The translations under genes were made by a program, and so were the position numbers. The notes beneath the pieces are model-generated. The model saw nothing but the letters and a program-made list of their open reading frames with translations, had not been told where the DNA came from and ran no database searches. This document shows, in pieces, positions 43,583-51,334 of a DNA stretch of 64,000 bases (positions are counted from its first letter, which is position 1; each line of letters starts with the position of its first letter). This DNA is from Planctomycetota bacterium. GTDB lineage: Bacteria > Planctomycetota > Phycisphaerae > Phycisphaerales > UBA1924. Location of the stretch: positions 62,001 to 126,000 of the forward strand of contig JAJRPN010000030.1 in the NCBI GenBank assembly GCA_024280755.1, written 5' to 3'.

Positions 43583-44704
43583 CTATTCGAGGCAGTCGTC
43601 GTGGGTCAGTTCAAATCCGGCGAGTATCTCGTCAACCAGCTCGCTCTCGTGTATTTGGCAGGCGGTGTTCCGGTAGGGATTCGCCTTGATGGCGTGCTCC
43701 TTGTCGAAGGTCTTGATCCACCGGATGCCGACATAGACTTCGCGCTGGAAGTGCGGATTCTCGCTGTGTTCTAGCTGGAGGTCTACTAGTTTTTGATGCC
43801 CTGATTCGATGGCGAACTCATCGTATGGAGTGGGTTCAGTGGTCACGATGCCAACTCCCACATAGCCATGCCCTTTCCGGTAGGCGCAGACTGCTTGGCC
43901 GACATGGAGCCGATCGAGTTGCGAGATGCTGTTGCCGCCCGCCGAGATGTATCCGTAACGGCGAGAGTCTTCCCATGAGCGATGGTTTTTCTTGCCCCCG
44001 TGCTCGCCTACATTGACGAAGGCGAATCCGGTTGATGATCGCCCGCTTCTTCGGGCAGCTTTGCGTTCGCTGAGTTTCACTCGCTCGCGGACTTGGTAAT
44101 CCTCCGCTGATTGAACCGGGATGACCTGCTCGATCTGCACAAGGAGTTCTCCGTTGTGCTTGTGCGGGACGAGTTGGACACACCGGACATCGATCTGTTG
44201 CTCGCGGAGCCAAAGGGCTGAAGTCGTGATCTCGGTAGAGAAGTCCGCCGAGGCCAGGATGATTTTTGTTTCCGAGTCAAACTCTTCCTCATAAGGCTCA
44301 GGCCAACCAAGGAAATCCAGGATTTGCTGCTCTGCTTGTGCTGGATCTTGGTCGTTGTTCCGTAAGTACTGTTCGTGGGCTCGCACAGCTCTCTCGAAGG
44401 TCATGTTCGAGACCATCGCTGCATAACGGATCGCCTGAAGATCCATGTGGCCGCCCTTTTGGGTGCGTTTGAGTTCGATGACCACAAGGCATGCATCCTG
44501 ATCGAGGCAAAGTAGGTCGATTCGTCGGTTGCTGTCTTCCCAATCGTTAAACTCTTCATCAATCACCATGCAGCCGGGCGCGATCGATTCGATCGAGTTT
44601 TTGAGCCAGCGCTGGAGGTCCTGTCGTTCACGGACCTGTTCTTCTGAATAAGTAGTTTGCTCGATGAGTTCGAGTGAATCGCCTTTGATGCTGTACAGTC
44701 CCAT
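43583..44704 (-). CDS. PD-(D/E)XK nuclease with C-terminal EVE/PUA-like region
   Basis: The 373-residue protein has a nuclease core at residues 55-100: RRIDLLCLDQD (Asp63) and VVIELKR (Glu77, Lys79), as in NucS/DUF91-type PD-(D/E)XK enzymes. Residues 225-330 (FAFVNVGEHGG, VGQAVCAYRKGHGYVGVGIV) suggest a small beta-barrel like EVE/PUA domains that read modified bases. Together this could be a modification-dependent restriction enzyme; that is inference. The ribosome-binding site GGAGG before the ATG lies inside a 7-bp hairpin at the end of a structured upstream region. Confidence 0.7.
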   Translation of the reverse strand: MGLYSIKGDSLELIEQTTYSEEQVRERQDLQRWLKNSIESIAPGCMVIDEEFNDWEDSNRRIDLLCLDQDACLVVIELKRTQKGGHMDLQAIRYAAMVSNMTFERAVRAHEQYLRNNDQDPAQAEQQILDFLGWPEPYEEEFDSETKIILASADFSTEITTSALWLREQQIDVRCVQLVPHKHNGELLVQIEQVIPVQSAEDYQVRERVKLSERKAARRSGRSSTGFAFVNVGEHGGKKNHRSWEDSRRYGYISAGGNSISQLDRLHVGQAVCAYRKGHGYVGVGIVTTEPTPYDEFAIESGHQKLVDLQLEHSENPHFQREVYVGIRWIKTFDKEHAIKANPYRNTACQIHESELVDEILAGFELTHDDCLE

Positions 44705-44707
44705 GGT

Positions 44708-45047
44708 GCCTCCGGTGTTGGTCGCGGAGGCAAGCTGTGGGGTCGGCGCATAAAGAGAGGCGCCAAACCAAGGTCATCCGCAGGGCCTCCGCCAAGAGGC
44801 ACAAGAAACAACACATGGCCGGCGCCCCCTTGCGGGGGCGCGGCTCTGTGCTGTGTTTCTTGATCAAGAGCCAGAAGGCTCAGGTTGGCGGATTCCTGCG
44901 AATACAGCAAAGACGCTCGCGCGTCAACGGGATGTCGGGCCTCATGGCCCAGTGAATCGTAATTCTCCTTGAGTATCGGCAAATCGGGGCAATCCCGACC
45001 AAATGCCGTCTCGCATGAAGTAATGGCTCGACGAGCCCCGGTGTCAA
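44708..45047 (-). ncRNA. Candidate structured RNA or riboregulatory leader of the nuclease gene
   Basis: This 356-base gap (44705-45060) is full of stems when read on the minus strand. In order: GGCTC-GTC-GAGCC (45025-45037), TCGGG/CCCGA (44984-44998), GGGCC-ATGA-GGCCC (44937-44950), GACGC-GCGA-GCGTC (44912-44925, GNRA loop), GAGCC-TTCT-GGCTC (44868-44881), a long stem CAAGAAACA/TGTTTCTTG (44802-44862) enclosing GCGCCCCC-GCAA-GGGGGCGC (GNRA loop), GCCTC/GAGGC (44785-44800), GGCGC/GCGCC (44745-44764), and GCCTCCG/CGGAGGC (44708-44731) covering the nuclease GGAGG. TTGACA (45047-45042) could be a -35. No known family recognised. Confidence 0.55.
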
Positions 45048-45060
45048 GCGGGATTCGCAA

Positions 45061-46257
45061 TCAGAACGCGGTTCCTGCATCTTCCGCAATCTGGGATATG
45101 GGCACCGTGCGGCCTTGTGGCGGCGAATCGTCCTCTATACGCAATACGACCTTTGGATTTACACCAGCAGAGTGATGGCTCCAATCCCTTCGATATCCGG
45201 CATGATCAAGGATGTACGGCTTTTCCGTCCCCCCGCTCCGTGGCTGAATCACGGCTCCGTTTGGTGAGCATGTACGCCATGATCCGCCAAGTGGGGCGCC
45301 TTGCCGATTGCGGTCGAACCACTCCCAGCCATGGAGTGCCCGAAGTGACATCATCTGCTCAAACGGCTCGTGTTTCGGCCATAGCACCTCAACACCATCG
45401 AGGAGTTGCTCGCGATGTGTATCGAAGTAGTGTTGGGCTTGAGTCCGATCCACTCGCAAGTGCTTGGCCCATGCGAACCAAAGATCAAAGTTGGCTGGAT
45501 ACGAATCCACTGCTTGATAGAACCGCTGCGTCCACATTGAGGACTGATTTGGTTTCAACAAGCGATCGATCAGGCTGTTGGCGTGGGTGAGGGTGCCGAG
45601 GACGATGACCGAGGCACCCGTATATCTCGAGAGGATTTCGCGATGGATATGTCTTTTGAGTTTGGCACTCTTACCACCATTTGGATTTTCATTCTCCTCT
45701 GGATTTGCTTCAAATCCATCGAGGATGATGAGATCAGGTGGCGACCCCTCGAAGGTGATCTCACCCAAGCTCGATGTTGGACCGAAGGTCGTGAGCCGGG
45801 CTACGCCACGGACATAGATATCTCGAGGCGGCGATGCTCGTGATCCGCTAGATCCTGATCCGCGTTGAAGAGCGGCAAGATGCGGAAAGTCGGTACGGAG
45901 CATCTGATTGGTGCGGAGCTCATGATCTACCGATCGCAAGAGTTCACCAGCTGCTGTGCGCGTGTGCGAACCAATTGCGATGCATCGGCAGTGTTTGTAC
46001 GCCAATGCCCACAAGACCAGGGCGAATGTCGTCATCGTGGTCTTGCCATAGCCATCCGGGGCAGCCATGACGAGACGGAGTGGGTTGTCAGATCCGATCT
46101 GGTTGTAGTCGGTGGCAATCTCCTCATGCATCCTGCTCCAGGGCAGAGTGGTACGGTGGCGAAGGTACATTTTCATAAACGGTAGAAGCGATCCGGCGCC
46201 GGTCTGGCGCCGGATCGCACTGAGAGTCGAGTTTGATCCCAGTTTGGTGTTGATCAT
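45061..46257 (-). CDS. Phage terminase large-subunit-like ATPase
   Basis: The 398-residue protein has a TerL-type ATPase: Walker A APDGYGKTT at 66-74, Walker B DLIILDGFE at 175-183, and GASVIVLGTLTH resembling the coupling motif. Phage TerL normally adds a nuclease domain with several Asp; here the protein ends soon after, with no clear Asp triad, so it is short. It may package DNA with another nuclease or be a remnant. Its ATG overlaps the stop of the HTH gene in ATGA. Confidence 0.7.
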   Translation of the reverse strand: MINTKLGSNSTLSAIRRQTGAGSLLPFMKMYLRHRTTLPWSRMHEEIATDYNQIGSDNPLRLVMAAPDGYGKTTMTTFALVLWALAYKHCRCIAIGSHTRTAAGELLRSVDHELRTNQMLRTDFPHLAALQRGSGSSGSRASPPRDIYVRGVARLTTFGPTSSLGEITFEGSPPDLIILDGFEANPEENENPNGGKSAKLKRHIHREILSRYTGASVIVLGTLTHANSLIDRLLKPNQSSMWTQRFYQAVDSYPANFDLWFAWAKHLRVDRTQAQHYFDTHREQLLDGVEVLWPKHEPFEQMMSLRALHGWEWFDRNRQGAPLGGSWRTCSPNGAVIQPRSGGTEKPYILDHAGYRRDWSHHSAGVNPKVVLRIEDDSPPQGRTVPISQIAEDAGTAF

Positions 46258-46832
46258 GCTGTATTCCCCTTGTCGATCGAGCCTCGGATTGATTCCAGCA
46301 GGGCGATCACTTGAATGCCCATCTCGGAGTCCTCTCCGAGTTCGGTACCAATCACGGTGACCGCATGGAGGAGTTCAGCAAGATTTGCAGACTCGTCCTG
46401 CACGGATCCCATTCCATTGGTTAATCCGATGCTATGAAACCGTTTGATCAGATTGTTGAGTGATTCAGCGATCGCACGCTCCGCTGCGATCATATCAGCA
46501 GGGCTCGTCCTTGAATCCCGGCTCACACGCTGCAACCTTGTGTTCGAAGCTTGTGTCTGCAACTGAAGCTCTCCGAGCATCTCAGCGATAATTTGTTGAG
46601 AAGGGTGGATCGCATTCATTTTTCGAATCTCAGCTAAATCACGCCGGATCGTCCTTTCAGTCTTGTCAAAGAGTTCGGCAATCTCAGCATTGGCGAGGCC
46701 CTCGAGCCAGAGCCGTTGGACACAATCCTGACGGAAATCGATCGATACTTCCTTGCCGACAATCTGCCCGGCTTTGAGTTGACAAATGAGCTGGGTCGTT
46801 GTTCGAAGAGTACTCTTACGCGGCTTGCTCAT
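46254..46832 (-). CDS. HTH protein, possible terminase small subunit
   Basis: This 192-residue protein has an N-terminal helix-turn-helix (LWLEGLANAEIAELFDKTERTIRRDLAEI at 40-70) and a helical rest. Position between a ParB-methyltransferase and a TerL-like gene, with four-base ATGA overlaps on both sides, suggests a DNA-recognising terminase small subunit or a phage regulator. The sequence alone does not settle it. Confidence 0.65.
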   Translation of the reverse strand: MSKPRKSTLRTTTQLICQLKAGQIVGKEVSIDFRQDCVQRLWLEGLANAEIAELFDKTERTIRRDLAEIRKMNAIHPSQQIIAEMLGELQLQTQASNTRLQRVSRDSRTSPADMIAAERAIAESLNNLIKRFHSIGLTNGMGSVQDESANLAELLHAVTVIGTELGEDSEMGIQVIALLESIRGSIDKGNTA

Positions 46833-48118
46833 GAATCGCCTCCTTTAGAAACTTGCTCTGGAGCCCATCGGGATAGAATCGATTGATCCACAGCTGAGCG
46901 GCCAACCGTAGCGATGTATCGTTGAACGATGACATCGCAGTATCGCGGATCGAGTTCGACCCCGAAGCATCGGCGTCCGAGCCGAGACGCCGCGATCAGT
47001 GTCGTCCCCGATCCAAGGAACGGGTCGAAAATGAGATTCCCACGCGAGGACGAGTTTCGAATAGCCCGCTCCGCAAGCGGCAACGCCTTCTGTGTCGGAT
47101 GGCGATACAGATTGCCCCGATCACGCGTAATCGACCAGAGTGTGGACTCATTCTTCGGACCATGCCACTGCTTACTCTTGCCATTCTTCCAACCGTACAA
47201 GCAGAACTCCGTCTGCTGGCTGTAGTGCCCGAACCCTGGCGAGAACGACTCCTTTGCCCAAGTGATCACATTCCGAGGCTTCATCTTAAGCTCGGTGAGT
47301 AAATCCGACATGTGCCCGAAGTTGGCATGGCCGTTCCAGATGTAGTAGCTTGCACCAGACTTGAGATAATCCTTTACCTGTTCCAGCCATTGCTGTGTGA
47401 ATACCCGGTACTGTTCGGGCGACATCTTATCATTGATGATTGCCCGTGACGATTTCTTCGATTGCGGCGCAGTGGGACGATTGGCCCTGTTGTAATCCAC
47501 ATTGTAAGGCGGATCCGTATTGATCAGATGAGCATGCTCATCGCCCATGAGCGCGACAAGCACTGATGGATCTGTACAGTCTCCGCACGCGATGCGGTGT
47601 AGACCGAGTTCGATGATCTCGCCATGGCGAGTGATCGGAACATCGGTTTCAGAGTCGATCTGCTCCGCATCTTCCTCAACGGCAATCAGATCTTCTTGAG
47701 CATGCTCTTCAAGCAGCCGATCGATCTCATTTGAGCGAAATCCGGTAAGGGTTGAATCGAAGTCTTGATCAGCCGTGAGCTCGGTAAGGAGGTCTGAGAG
47801 CAAGGAGTTGTCCCACTCGCCATGGATTTTGTTGAGAGCGAGATTGAGCTTCTTTTCATCTTCCAGATCGAGTTCTACTACGGTGACAGGGATCTTCTTG
47901 AATCCCTGGCTAAGCAGAATCTTGAGCCGTTGGTGTCCACCGACGAGGTTTCCGGTCTTGATGTTCCAAACCATGGGCTCCACGCAGCCAAATTTTTCCA
48001 TACTGGCGAGCAGTTGTTGAGCCGTCGTTGACTCAGGGTGGAGGTTCTTCCGTGGGTTGTATGCTGCCGGGTTGATACGGCTGACAGAGATTATTTGTGT
48101 TTTGAGAATGTCAATCAT
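46829..48118 (-). CDS. ParB-domain and DNA adenine methyltransferase fusion
   Basis: The 429-residue protein joins an N-terminal ParB/Srx-like domain (residues 1-130, VGGHQRLKIL) to a beta-class DNA methyltransferase: INTDPPYNVDYN with DPPY at 202-205 and FDPFLGSGTT at 365-373. The order and DPPY fit N6-adenine or N4-cytosine methylation. Such fusions are common in prophages, often as orphan methylases. AAGGAG is six bases before the ATG at 48118; the longer start at 48160 lacks support. No partner nuclease lies directly beside it. Confidence 0.88.
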   Translation of the reverse strand: MIDILKTQIISVSRINPAAYNPRKNLHPESTTAQQLLASMEKFGCVEPMVWNIKTGNLVGGHQRLKILLSQGFKKIPVTVVELDLEDEKKLNLALNKIHGEWDNSLLSDLLTELTADQDFDSTLTGFRSNEIDRLLEEHAQEDLIAVEEDAEQIDSETDVPITRHGEIIELGLHRIACGDCTDPSVLVALMGDEHAHLINTDPPYNVDYNRANRPTAPQSKKSSRAIINDKMSPEQYRVFTQQWLEQVKDYLKSGASYYIWNGHANFGHMSDLLTELKMKPRNVITWAKESFSPGFGHYSQQTEFCLYGWKNGKSKQWHGPKNESTLWSITRDRGNLYRHPTQKALPLAERAIRNSSSRGNLIFDPFLGSGTTLIAASRLGRRCFGVELDPRYCDVIVQRYIATVGRSAVDQSILSRWAPEQVSKGGDS

Positions 48119-48229
48119 GAGGTGCTCCTTACTCGGAGCACAATTGCTCCGCGGAGACACTCTTCGCCCAATTATCTAAGTGGTAAGGTGATTTCGCCCA
48201 TTCGGCATTTAACCAGCATATGGATGCCG

Positions 48230-48805
48230 TTAGTCGCCAGAATTGTGCTGGTTGCGTTCAAGTAGGGCTGTCCATGCGTCAGCTGCGGCTTTCCCTTTTT
48301 GCTTCCCATGTTGGCGGGCTGCTGCAATAAGCTTGCGGATCTCTGCATTTGTGAACCGTCGATGCGAGTCACCCTGCTCGACCACAACACCGGATTTTCG
48401 ACAAATCTTTTGCCATGTATCCTTGCCAATTTCCGCTGCTTTTATAAGCTCGCCGACCGTATAGCCATCGAGACGGACTTTGCCATCTTCTAGGTGATCC
48501 AGTAGTGCTGAGAGATTCAGGGCGGCACGATCGCGACGCGAGAAATACTGCATTAATCCAGTCTCATTTGCAATATGCGACTGAAGGACATTGAAGTCAG
48601 GGCCAGTGGTTCTACAAACACCGAGATGGGCTTCGAGGAGAGCATCCATTTCTGATGTGATTCTGTATTTGATTTGATCAGCTACTTCAAAGCCCTGCAA
48701 AGCTGCCAAGGCAGATGCATGTAGCAAGATTGCCTCGGCCTTCTCTATACTCGAGTCGGATTTGGCGATCCCACAAAATTGAATTAGGGGCTTCTTGCGT
48801 GACAT
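48230..48805 (-). CDS. HTH-containing protein of unknown function
   Basis: This encodes 191 residues from the ATG at 48805. The C-terminal part (LDGYTVGELIKAAEIGKDTWQKI, then SHRRFTNAEIRKLIAAA) looks like a helix-turn-helix near residues 113-160. The N-terminal half is helical. No Shine-Dalgarno is seen. It is followed on the same strand, after 111 bases, by the ParB-methyltransferase operon, which it might control. Confidence 0.55.
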   Translation of the reverse strand: MSRKKPLIQFCGIAKSDSSIEKAEAILLHASALAALQGFEVADQIKYRITSEMDALLEAHLGVCRTTGPDFNVLQSHIANETGLMQYFSRRDRAALNLSALLDHLEDGKVRLDGYTVGELIKAAEIGKDTWQKICRKSGVVVEQGDSHRRFTNAEIRKLIAAARQHGKQKGKAAADAWTALLERNQHNSGD

Positions 48806-48970
48806 ATACACCAACTATACCAAGTTGTCCCGTAGCTAGCCTGCTCCATTCCAATTTACACTGGTGGGACATGGGGTGTTTGAATCCTGATGCTCAACAA
48901 GCAGGGGTAAGGGTTGGGATTAATCCAATAGTTCAATGTAGTTGATGGGCATTGGGAGTACTGTTCATGC

Positions 48971-49156
48971 CTACCAACGTATTCGCCTAGATTGACGTCT
49001 GTGTTTGCGATGCCTACGAGAAGGGGGAGTAGGTAGTTGAAGGGCAACGAGTTCCAACGCCAGCCTCGCTACACCAGCTGCTGCAACAAGCCCAACAATA
49101 TGCCAAAGTTCTATTGGTAGTTCGATTGGGGGCATCTGTTGGGGCTCATGCTGCAT
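48971..49156 (-). CDS. Tiny membrane protein coupled to the Ub-like cassette
   Basis: The 61-residue product has one likely membrane helix (LWHIVGLVAAAGVARLALEL, residues 17-36) and a very basic tail (RRHRKHRRQSRRIR). AGGAG lies nine bases before the ATG at 49156. Its start overlaps the end of the DUF6527 gene by 11 bases, so it reads as the last gene of the cassette. I know of no family. A chance frame is possible because it is short; the coupling, site and composition argue for a gene. 48806-48970 shows no other gene. Confidence 0.5.
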   Translation of the reverse strand: MQHEPQQMPPIELPIELWHIVGLVAAAGVARLALELVALQLPTPPSRRHRKHRRQSRRIRW

Positions 49157-49517
49157 GTGATGCGTCTCCTGACGGGTGATCATTACACCAGATTACCTCA
49201 CTATTTCGAAAGAAAAAATGACTTTTGCACCCCGACTTGCGCCATACCGATGGATGGAGCGAAACTGTATAATTGGGCATCTCAGAAACTGACCACTTGG
49301 GGCGCCGGCCAGCTAGAAGATTGAGTTGAATTGTTTCGTTGCAACCACACGGACAGGTCATTGCTGCGACCCAAAGATGTTTACCTTCGCCGACAAGATA
49401 GACAGTTCGCTCTCGTAGCCTATCCGGCAGTTCCTCCACATGGACAGTGTCATACGGTTTAGGCTGGTTGTAAAAGAGCGATCTGAACCATGACCAGATA
49501 TAATTGGGCCACTTCAT
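49146..49517 (-). CDS. DUF6527 protein of the Ub-like cassette
   Basis: The 123-residue product fits DUF6527, small proteins that travel with ThiF/E1 genes: MTCPCGCNE (Cys55, 57, 59), RRPKWSVSE, SLHPSVWRKSGCKSHFFFR (Cys97) and VIWCNDHP (Cys111). The Cys pattern suggests a zinc site; the function is not known. It overlaps the E1 gene end by four bases when started at ATG 49517, which has GGGAAG eight bases upstream; another ATG is at 49523. Confidence 0.8.
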   Translation of the reverse strand: MKWPNYIWSWFRSLFYNQPKPYDTVHVEELPDRLRERTVYLVGEGKHLWVAAMTCPCGCNETIQLNLLAGRRPKWSVSEMPNYTVSLHPSVWRKSGCKSHFFFRNSEVIWCNDHPSGDASHAA

Positions 49518-50920
49518 GAACATACTTCCCGCTCAGTGAGTTCTGGGCTGTTAAGCAACGGACGGATATCCCCGTGCCCTACATACTTAGCCAATAATGC
49601 CCGATCGTATCGGTCTTCTCGGAAGTGATACCGTTCCATCTGTGATAGACTCTCGCTGTATACCGCAAACTCAATGTTGTCATCAAGACGATATGGGTGT
49701 AGCCTAGCAAGAAACTCGTTCACAGCACGCGCTGCAAAGAGCGTGTTCACTGTTACAACTGCAGGGCGTATTTCGTCTACACCCTGGATGTAGTTGCTGC
49801 GTAATTGCTCATGATATTCCTCTGGGTCACGACGCCGCAGGCCTTCAGCGCGTACACGCTCCATATCGTAAACGCCTCGGTCGAGTAGTGTTGATTTTCC
49901 GGGTTGCAAGTAGTGTACTGAGCCACAAACTTGGTCGATGCGACCACCGTGGCCAGCCTCAAGTTTTACTCCCGTATCAAAGTATGGTATGTTGTAAAAA
50001 GTGGCTATCTTGGTCAGCACATGGCGTCCCTCGGCGCTATCGACGCAACCGAAGAGTACATCGCAGCCAGCAAGGGCGCGGACAGCGATAGTTGATTCTG
50101 CGATGTTTTCAGCAATAGGCACGACGACTGTCCCCATCCCCATGCTATTGACTGCTCGTGCCACTATGTCAACTTTTAAACTTGACTTCTCAGCATCATC
50201 GCGTGTCGAGTTAGGGATGCGATTGAGGTTTTCGAAACTTACCACATCAGGGTCGACTGCGATAAGGTGTCCAATCCCGAGTCGTCCAAGCATTTCGCAC
50301 AACGGTCCGCCGGTTCCTGAACATCCAAGTACGCCAACACTTAGTCGGCGCATGAGCCGTGTGGTAGATTCACCAAAGAGGCGGGCATGTCGGTCTTGCT
50401 CTTTTTCCACCGCTCCTTGGTCATGATCTGTGTCAAAAAATATAATGTTATCTCCAGCAATCGCGATTCTTGCAATCGGACTGAATGACCCGTCCGTGTG
50501 TACCGCTCGGGCAATCATTCGTCCCGATGGTAACATGATAACACTCACATGTGGCTCCTCGCCGTCGGTCCACCCATGGATTGAAGCGAACAGGTCAGCG
50601 TCTGATTTATCATCGACCAGTGAAAATTGATCAAGCCCGTTTGGATGACTATGGAATTTAACGATTGCCTCACCACGCTCAGTAGCTTCATCAAGTAGAT
50701 CGTTGAGTTGTCCGGTTGGCCAAGTAACTCGATCCGTCTCGCGGATACTGCAATCGTCATAAGGCACATGTACGATCCGTCGCAAGCATAGAATATGATG
50801 CTTGGTAGCATGGTGACGCCCACATATCCCAACTGAGACTGCTTCATAGCCGTCGCCCGGGAACAGGTGGTCTCGGAGCATGCGATGTTGCTCACCTGTA
50901 ATACGCAGTATAATTCCCAT
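49514..50920 (-). CDS. JAB protease fused to E1-like (ThiF) adenylyltransferase
   Basis: The 468-residue protein starts with a JAB/JAMM deubiquitinase-like domain whose metal motif is intact: His90, His92, Ser100 and Asp103 in FHSHPNGLDQFSLVDD, with Glu26 as likely catalytic Glu. From residue 190 it is an E1/ThiF domain: GCSGTGG at 199-205, NRI at 233-235, Lys249, and VLFGCVDSAEGR. Where many ThiF/E1 proteins have a CxxC pair after PGG, it reads PGKSTLLDRG. It should trim and adenylate the Ub-like partner encoded upstream. It starts three bases after the E2-like gene, with AGGGGAG. Confidence 0.9.
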   Translation of the reverse strand: MGIILRITGEQHRMLRDHLFPGDGYEAVSVGICGRHHATKHHILCLRRIVHVPYDDCSIRETDRVTWPTGQLNDLLDEATERGEAIVKFHSHPNGLDQFSLVDDKSDADLFASIHGWTDGEEPHVSVIMLPSGRMIARAVHTDGSFSPIARIAIAGDNIIFFDTDHDQGAVEKEQDRHARLFGESTTRLMRRLSVGVLGCSGTGGPLCEMLGRLGIGHLIAVDPDVVSFENLNRIPNSTRDDAEKSSLKVDIVARAVNSMGMGTVVVPIAENIAESTIAVRALAGCDVLFGCVDSAEGRHVLTKIATFYNIPYFDTGVKLEAGHGGRIDQVCGSVHYLQPGKSTLLDRGVYDMERVRAEGLRRRDPEEYHEQLRSNYIQGVDEIRPAVVTVNTLFAARAVNEFLARLHPYRLDDNIEFAVYSESLSQMERYHFREDRYDRALLAKYVGHGDIRPLLNSPELTEREVCS

Positions 50921-50923
50921 GTT

Positions 50924-51334
50924 TTAGCTCCCCTTCATGAGTTCGCGGGTAAACCAGTTGTCAGCCAGTGCCATGTGTGTTTCGAGGCTATCAATACCCA
51001 CACGCCATGGGTTCTGCGGTGTGCGGTGGCGCGACCACCTTTGCCATTGTTGACCCCGAATAGGCTGAGAGCTCAGCGCATGGATTGCTACACCGTCGGT
51101 ACGTTGCAGTGTCGGATAGGCATAAATCATATCGAGTTGTGCTTCGGGATAACCGGGTTGTATATCAACGGCAAGTGATACGACAGAATGGTTGTATCCA
51201 TCGCTAATTGGCCAATCATGCACGATTACCCACCGTTTGTTGCCTTCGATTACTGTTTCCCATTGGTGCCCAATAGTGTCGAGAAACTCCACATCGAGGG
51301 CGGGTAGATCGAACTCCCGTTTGATCAATCGCAT
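50924..51334 (-). CDS. E2-like protein (prokaryotic E2 family E type), cysteine-free
   Basis: The 136-residue product resembles the prokaryotic E2 family E proteins of multi-ubiquitin operons: WVIVHDWPISDGYN, the GYPEAQLDMIYAYP strand pair typical of UBC folds, and QWQRWSRHRTPQNPW with a helical end. It contains no cysteine at all, so it cannot form the thioester that classical E2 enzymes use. It overlaps the Ub-like gene by ten bases and has GGAGGG nine bases before the ATG. Confidence 0.8.
   Translation of the reverse strand: MRLIKREFDLPALDVEFLDTIGHQWETVIEGNKRWVIVHDWPISDGYNHSVVSLAVDIQPGYPEAQLDMIYAYPTLQRTDGVAIHALSSQPIRGQQWQRWSRHRTPQNPWRVGIDSLETHMALADNWFTRELMKGS

Noticed and set aside
44708-45047. 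tmRNA or RNase P RNA
   Set aside because: Size would fit, but there is no tRNA-like end, no tag frame ending in ALAA, and none of the conserved RNase P core sequences.
44563-45060. 165-codon minus-strand frame across the structured gap
   Set aside because: It overlaps the start of the nuclease gene in another frame and its composition follows the hairpins, so it is likely a chance frame in GC-rich structured DNA.
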